DNA from: Moraxellaceae bacterium
GTDB lineage: Bacteria; Pseudomonadota; Gammaproteobacteria; Pseudomonadales; UBA3067
Reading direction: 5' to 3'
Length of the DNA: 6,866 nt
Assembly: GCA_002401525.1 (NCBI GenBank)
Contig: NVTH01000060.1
Coordinates: 1-6,866, forward strand
In this document: in pieces, positions 5,190 to 6,866 of the stretch
Layout: the number at the start of each line of letters is the position of its first letter
Position numbering within the stretch: position 1 is the stretch's first letter
The notes under the pieces: generated by a model
Databases searched by the model: none
The model's input: only the letters and a program-made list of their open reading frames with translations
What the model was told of the DNA's origin: nothing
Made by a program: the position numbers and the translations under genes

Positions 5190-6298
5190 GCAGCGTTTTT
5201 GGCTGCCAGGGCTTGGTATAATTTTTCTTTCCAAATACCACCGCTGCCCAATAAAGCTTCTTGCAACTTCATTCGCTTCAAGAACAAATGAGGATCTGCT
5301 TCCCAGGTAAATCCAATGCCACCATGAATTTGAACATTCTCTTGCGCAGCAAAAGAAAACGCATCAATCGCGCTAACGCGTGAAAGTGCAGCCGCTTCTG
5401 GAATATCGGCCTCGCTGCTAGTCAATGCCCAGGCACCAAAAAAGCAGTTAGAACGAGCCATTTCTACTTTAACGTACATGTCCGCTAAACGATGCTTGAT
5501 GGCTTGGTAAGAACCGATTTGACGACCGAATGCAAAACGCTCAAGCGAATAATCTCGAGCCATATCCAAAGAACGTTGTGCGCCGCCCAATTGTTCAAAG
5601 GCCGTTAGAATTGCGGTGCGATTGATAGTGGCTTCCAACAATTTCTCGCCTTCTCCTTCCGCTCCTAAAAGCTCTGCATCCACGCCTTCAAAACTAATGG
5701 TGGCTTGCTTACGCGTTAATTCAAAGGTTTTCAATTCAGTGCGATTAACACCTGATTGAGTTAAATCAACCACGTAAAGAGAAAGTCCTTTGGCGCTGTT
5801 CGCAGCGACAATGGCGATATCAGCACAAAGGCCATCGCTGACAGGTACTTTAGTGCCAGTGAGTTTGCCGCCTTTTACTTCAGCGGTAATGCCCGCAGCA
5901 TCATAACGACCGGATTGCTCGTAAAAAGCGAGCGTGCCAACTAAATCTCCGCTCACTAGCTTAGGCAGAATGTCATTCTTTTGCTTATCGCTACCCGCCG
6001 TTAATACCGCTTCTGCAGCACCAAAAATAGACGCTGAAAAAGGCGTATGGGCGTAGTGATAACCGAGCTCTTCGGCGACCACTGCTAGGTCAAGATAAGT
6101 CATTTCTGAACCGCCATACTGCTCAGGAATAGCAATGCCTTGCCATCCATTTTCAGCCATTAGCTTCCACAAATCTTTATCGTAGTCTGTGCCGGAGTCC
6201 ATGTGCTTGTGCGCTGATTCAAGAGTGGCTTTATCGCCTAACAACTTTTTCGCAGCATCACGTAACAAGTCTTGGTCTTGGTCAAAAAGGAAATTCAT
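5186..6298 (-). CDS. Acyl-CoA dehydrogenase family protein, FAD-contact subunit lacking a catalytic base
   Basis: Likely non-catalytic partner in a heteromeric FAD acyl-CoA dehydrogenase. 370 aa, somewhat shorter than its neighbour. N-terminal helices include G-I-A-I-P-E-Q-Y-G-G (54-63). The middle beta domain is degenerate: the usual SEPGAGSD segment is replaced by F-Y-E-Q-S-G-R-Y-D (125-133). The C-terminal domain keeps R-F-A-F-G-R-Q-I-G-S-Y-Q-A (254-266) and Q-I-H-G-G-I-G-F (323-330), which bind FAD across the dimer. Both base positions are lost: helix G has Asn226 where isovaleryl-CoA dehydrogenase has Glu254, and the Y-E-G-T site reads L-L-G-S (349-352). This is the converse of the losses in the 415-aa neighbour, so the two probably build one composite active site, as in FadE26-FadE27-type enzymes. 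GGAGG (6309-6313), 10 nt upstream, supports the ATG at 6298. It is the first visible gene of the operon. Confidence is high for the family, moderate for the heteromer. Confidence 0.92.
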   Translation of the reverse strand: MNFLFDQDQDLLRDAAKKLLGDKATLESAHKHMDSGTDYDKDLWKLMAENGWQGIAIPEQYGGSEMTYLDLAVVAEELGYHYAHTPFSASIFGAAEAVLTAGSDKQKNDILPKLVSGDLVGTLAFYEQSGRYDAAGITAEVKGGKLTGTKVPVSDGLCADIAIVAANSAKGLSLYVVDLTQSGVNRTELKTFELTRKQATISFEGVDAELLGAEGEGEKLLEATINRTAILTAFEQLGGAQRSLDMARDYSLERFAFGRQIGSYQAIKHRLADMYVKVEMARSNCFFGAWALTSSEADIPEAAALSRVSAIDAFSFAAQENVQIHGGIGFTWEADPHLFLKRMKLQEALLGSGGIWKEKLYQALAAKNAA

Positions 6299-6308
6299 TG
6301 TTTCGTAC

Positions 6309-6313
6309 CCTCC
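6309..6313 (-). promoter_or_regulatory. Ribosome binding site of the 370-aa dehydrogenase gene
   Basis: CCTCC on the plus strand is a full GGAGG on the minus strand, 10 nt before the ATG at 6298. It is stronger than the site of the downstream partner gene. Confidence 0.65.
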
Positions 6314-6335
6314 ATGAGCAGTTCGAATTTTATTG

Positions 6336-6369
6336 GACCCTATTATTGTATTTGCTCATTATTAGGGTC
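6336..6369. promoter_or_regulatory. 13-8-13 dyad, candidate operator of the dehydrogenase operon
   Basis: GACCCTATTATTG (6336-6348) and CATTATTAGGGTC (6357-6369) are reverse complements at 11 of 13 positions, with the outer seven perfect, around an 8-nt spacer. The dyad sits 38-71 bp upstream of the first dehydrogenase start. It contains a minus-strand TACAAT (6345-6350; 5 of 6 to the -10 consensus) without a good -35. A dimeric repressor, for example of the TetR type common in acyl-CoA degradation clusters, bound here would cover such a promoter. No regulator gene is in the window, so the regulator's identity is inference. Confidence 0.45.
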
Positions 6370-6656
6370 ATTTATTTTAAAGTTCCTCCGCAAAAAGCGT
6401 CTGGAACATATAACGGATTTTCCGATGAACTGACTCTACTCGATGCACGCACCAAAAAGCAAGCCCCTCAATTGGCGGCAAAAGACATCCAAATGTTTTA
6501 TATTTAGTGATTAATTTCAATGAGATAAATGACTCTTAAAAATCTAAGCAAGCTCTAATCGAGGTTCATAAGCGAATAAACATGCACCGTCCGCTCGATT
6601 TCCTGTGAGAATAAAAGACACCCCTTCAGTCGTCTCTAATCAGCGTGCATTTTTAA

Positions 6657-6690
6657 TGCTTTTAAACACAGATTTTTGCGTCTAAAAGCA
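6657..6690. repeat. 13-8-13 imperfect dyad in the right intergenic region
   Basis: TGCTTTTAAACAC (6657-6669) and GCGTCTAAAAGCA (6678-6690) are reverse complements at 11 of 13 positions, with the outer eight perfect, around an 8-nt spacer. It ends about 20 bp before the AAGGAG that precedes the possible small ORF at 6723. It could be an operator or an RNA hairpin. It shares arm and spacer lengths with the dyad at 6336-6369 but not its sequence. Confidence 0.35.
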
Positions 6691-6722
6691 ATCATCATTG
6701 ACACTGATAAGGAGCCATCCTG

Positions 6723-6848
6723 GTGTCTCCCCACTCGCTCATTTTGAGTTTGATAAGGCCCCTAAAAAAGACAATAATGAACCGCTTATTGGCGCCTATT
6801 AAAGGCCTCTCACCTAAACCAGCAACGTTTTTCAGAGACTCTATTTAA
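6723..6848 (+). CDS. Possible small basic protein, 41 aa, unknown function
   Basis: A GTG-started frame of 41 codons ending in TAA. It is preceded by AAGGAG (6709-6714) at an ideal 8-nt spacing, with an in-frame stop (6708-6710) just upstream. The product would be short and basic, with no Glu and only one Asp. It has a hydrophobic segment (S-L-I-L-S-L-I, residues 5-11) followed by Arg/Lys residues, then a Pro-rich tail. I do not recognise it. The frame is short enough to arise by chance, and an in-frame ATG at 6777 has no ribosome binding site. It could also be a leader peptide for a gene beyond the window. Confidence 0.22.
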   Translation: MSPHSLILSLIRPLKKTIMNRLLAPIKGLSPKPATFFRDSI

Positions 6849-6866
6849 GTTCGCTAGAGAGCCTCC

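Larger units (their letters stand above)
6370..6866. other. Long non-coding region upstream of the dehydrogenase operon
   Basis: About 500 bp with no recognisable protein and stops in all frames at short intervals. It holds a 13-8-13 dyad (6657-6690), a 7-bp inverted repeat AATCGAG/CTCGATT (6557-6563 with 6594-6600), a GCATT-TTT-AATGC hairpin (6647-6659) and a possible 41-codon ORF at the right end. It probably carries the promoter of the dehydrogenase operon and perhaps that of a gene beyond the right edge. I recognise no tRNA or known non-coding RNA. Confidence 0.5.

Noticed and set aside
4834..5310. Plus-strand open frame of 158 codons running antisense across both dehydrogenase genes
   Set aside because: It overlaps two well-supported genes and the gap between them, and its composition is that of an antisense frame with no recognisable motif.
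6298..6507. Plus-strand open frame of 69 codons starting with TTG at the edge of the dehydrogenase start
   Set aside because: It has no ribosome binding site, overlaps the promoter dyad and leader of the minus-strand operon, and its product looks like translated A/T-rich non-coding DNA.

Overview
The window looks like a chromosomal segment from a gammaproteobacterium of moderate GC content, probably free-living and motile. The main evidence is mltF lying next to tadA, a neighbourhood known from enterobacteria and pseudomonads. The MltF, TadA and chemoreceptor sequences also read as gammaproteobacterial. The genus cannot be settled from the sequence alone. I see no insertion sequence, phage gene, CRISPR array, tRNA or rRNA.

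Layout, left to right. 1-189 is non-coding and holds a 9-bp inverted repeat and a run of nine C. 190-1350 (minus) is a short two-helix methyl-accepting chemotaxis protein with almost no periplasmic part. 1351-1602 is a divergent promoter region. 1603-3042 (plus) is mltF, a murein lytic transglycosylase. 3043-3197 is a convergent gap made largely of a degenerate 14-bp tandem repeat. 3198-3680 (minus) is tadA, the tRNA adenosine deaminase. 3681-3843 holds the tadA ribosome binding site, a strong intrinsic terminator oriented for the genes on its right, and a 19-bp palindrome. 3844-5091 and 5186-6298 (both minus) are two acyl-CoA dehydrogenase-family genes that form an operon read right to left. 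6299-6866 is about 570 bp of mostly non-coding DNA with two dyads and one possible 41-codon ORF.

The most informative part is the dehydrogenase pair. The two proteins have lost complementary pieces of the acyl-CoA dehydrogenase active site. The downstream product (415 aa) keeps the SEPGAGSD-type flavin/substrate segment and a Glu at the helix-G catalytic-base position, but lacks the R-x-x-F-G FAD-contact motif. The upstream product (370 aa) keeps R-x-x-F-G and Q-x-x-G-G but lacks the base and the SEPGAGSD segment. This is the pattern of obligate heteromeric (alpha2-beta2) dehydrogenases such as the mycobacterial ChsE (FadE26-FadE27) steroid side-chain enzymes. It suggests one split enzyme acting on a bulky or branched acyl-CoA. 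A 13-8-13 dyad 38 bp upstream of the first gene is a candidate operator.

The remaining genes are ordinary housekeeping or signalling genes. I did not find a clearly new multi-gene system. The items most worth checking are the split dehydrogenase and its operator-like dyad, the 14-bp periodic spacer, the sensor-less chemoreceptor and the small ORF near the right end.
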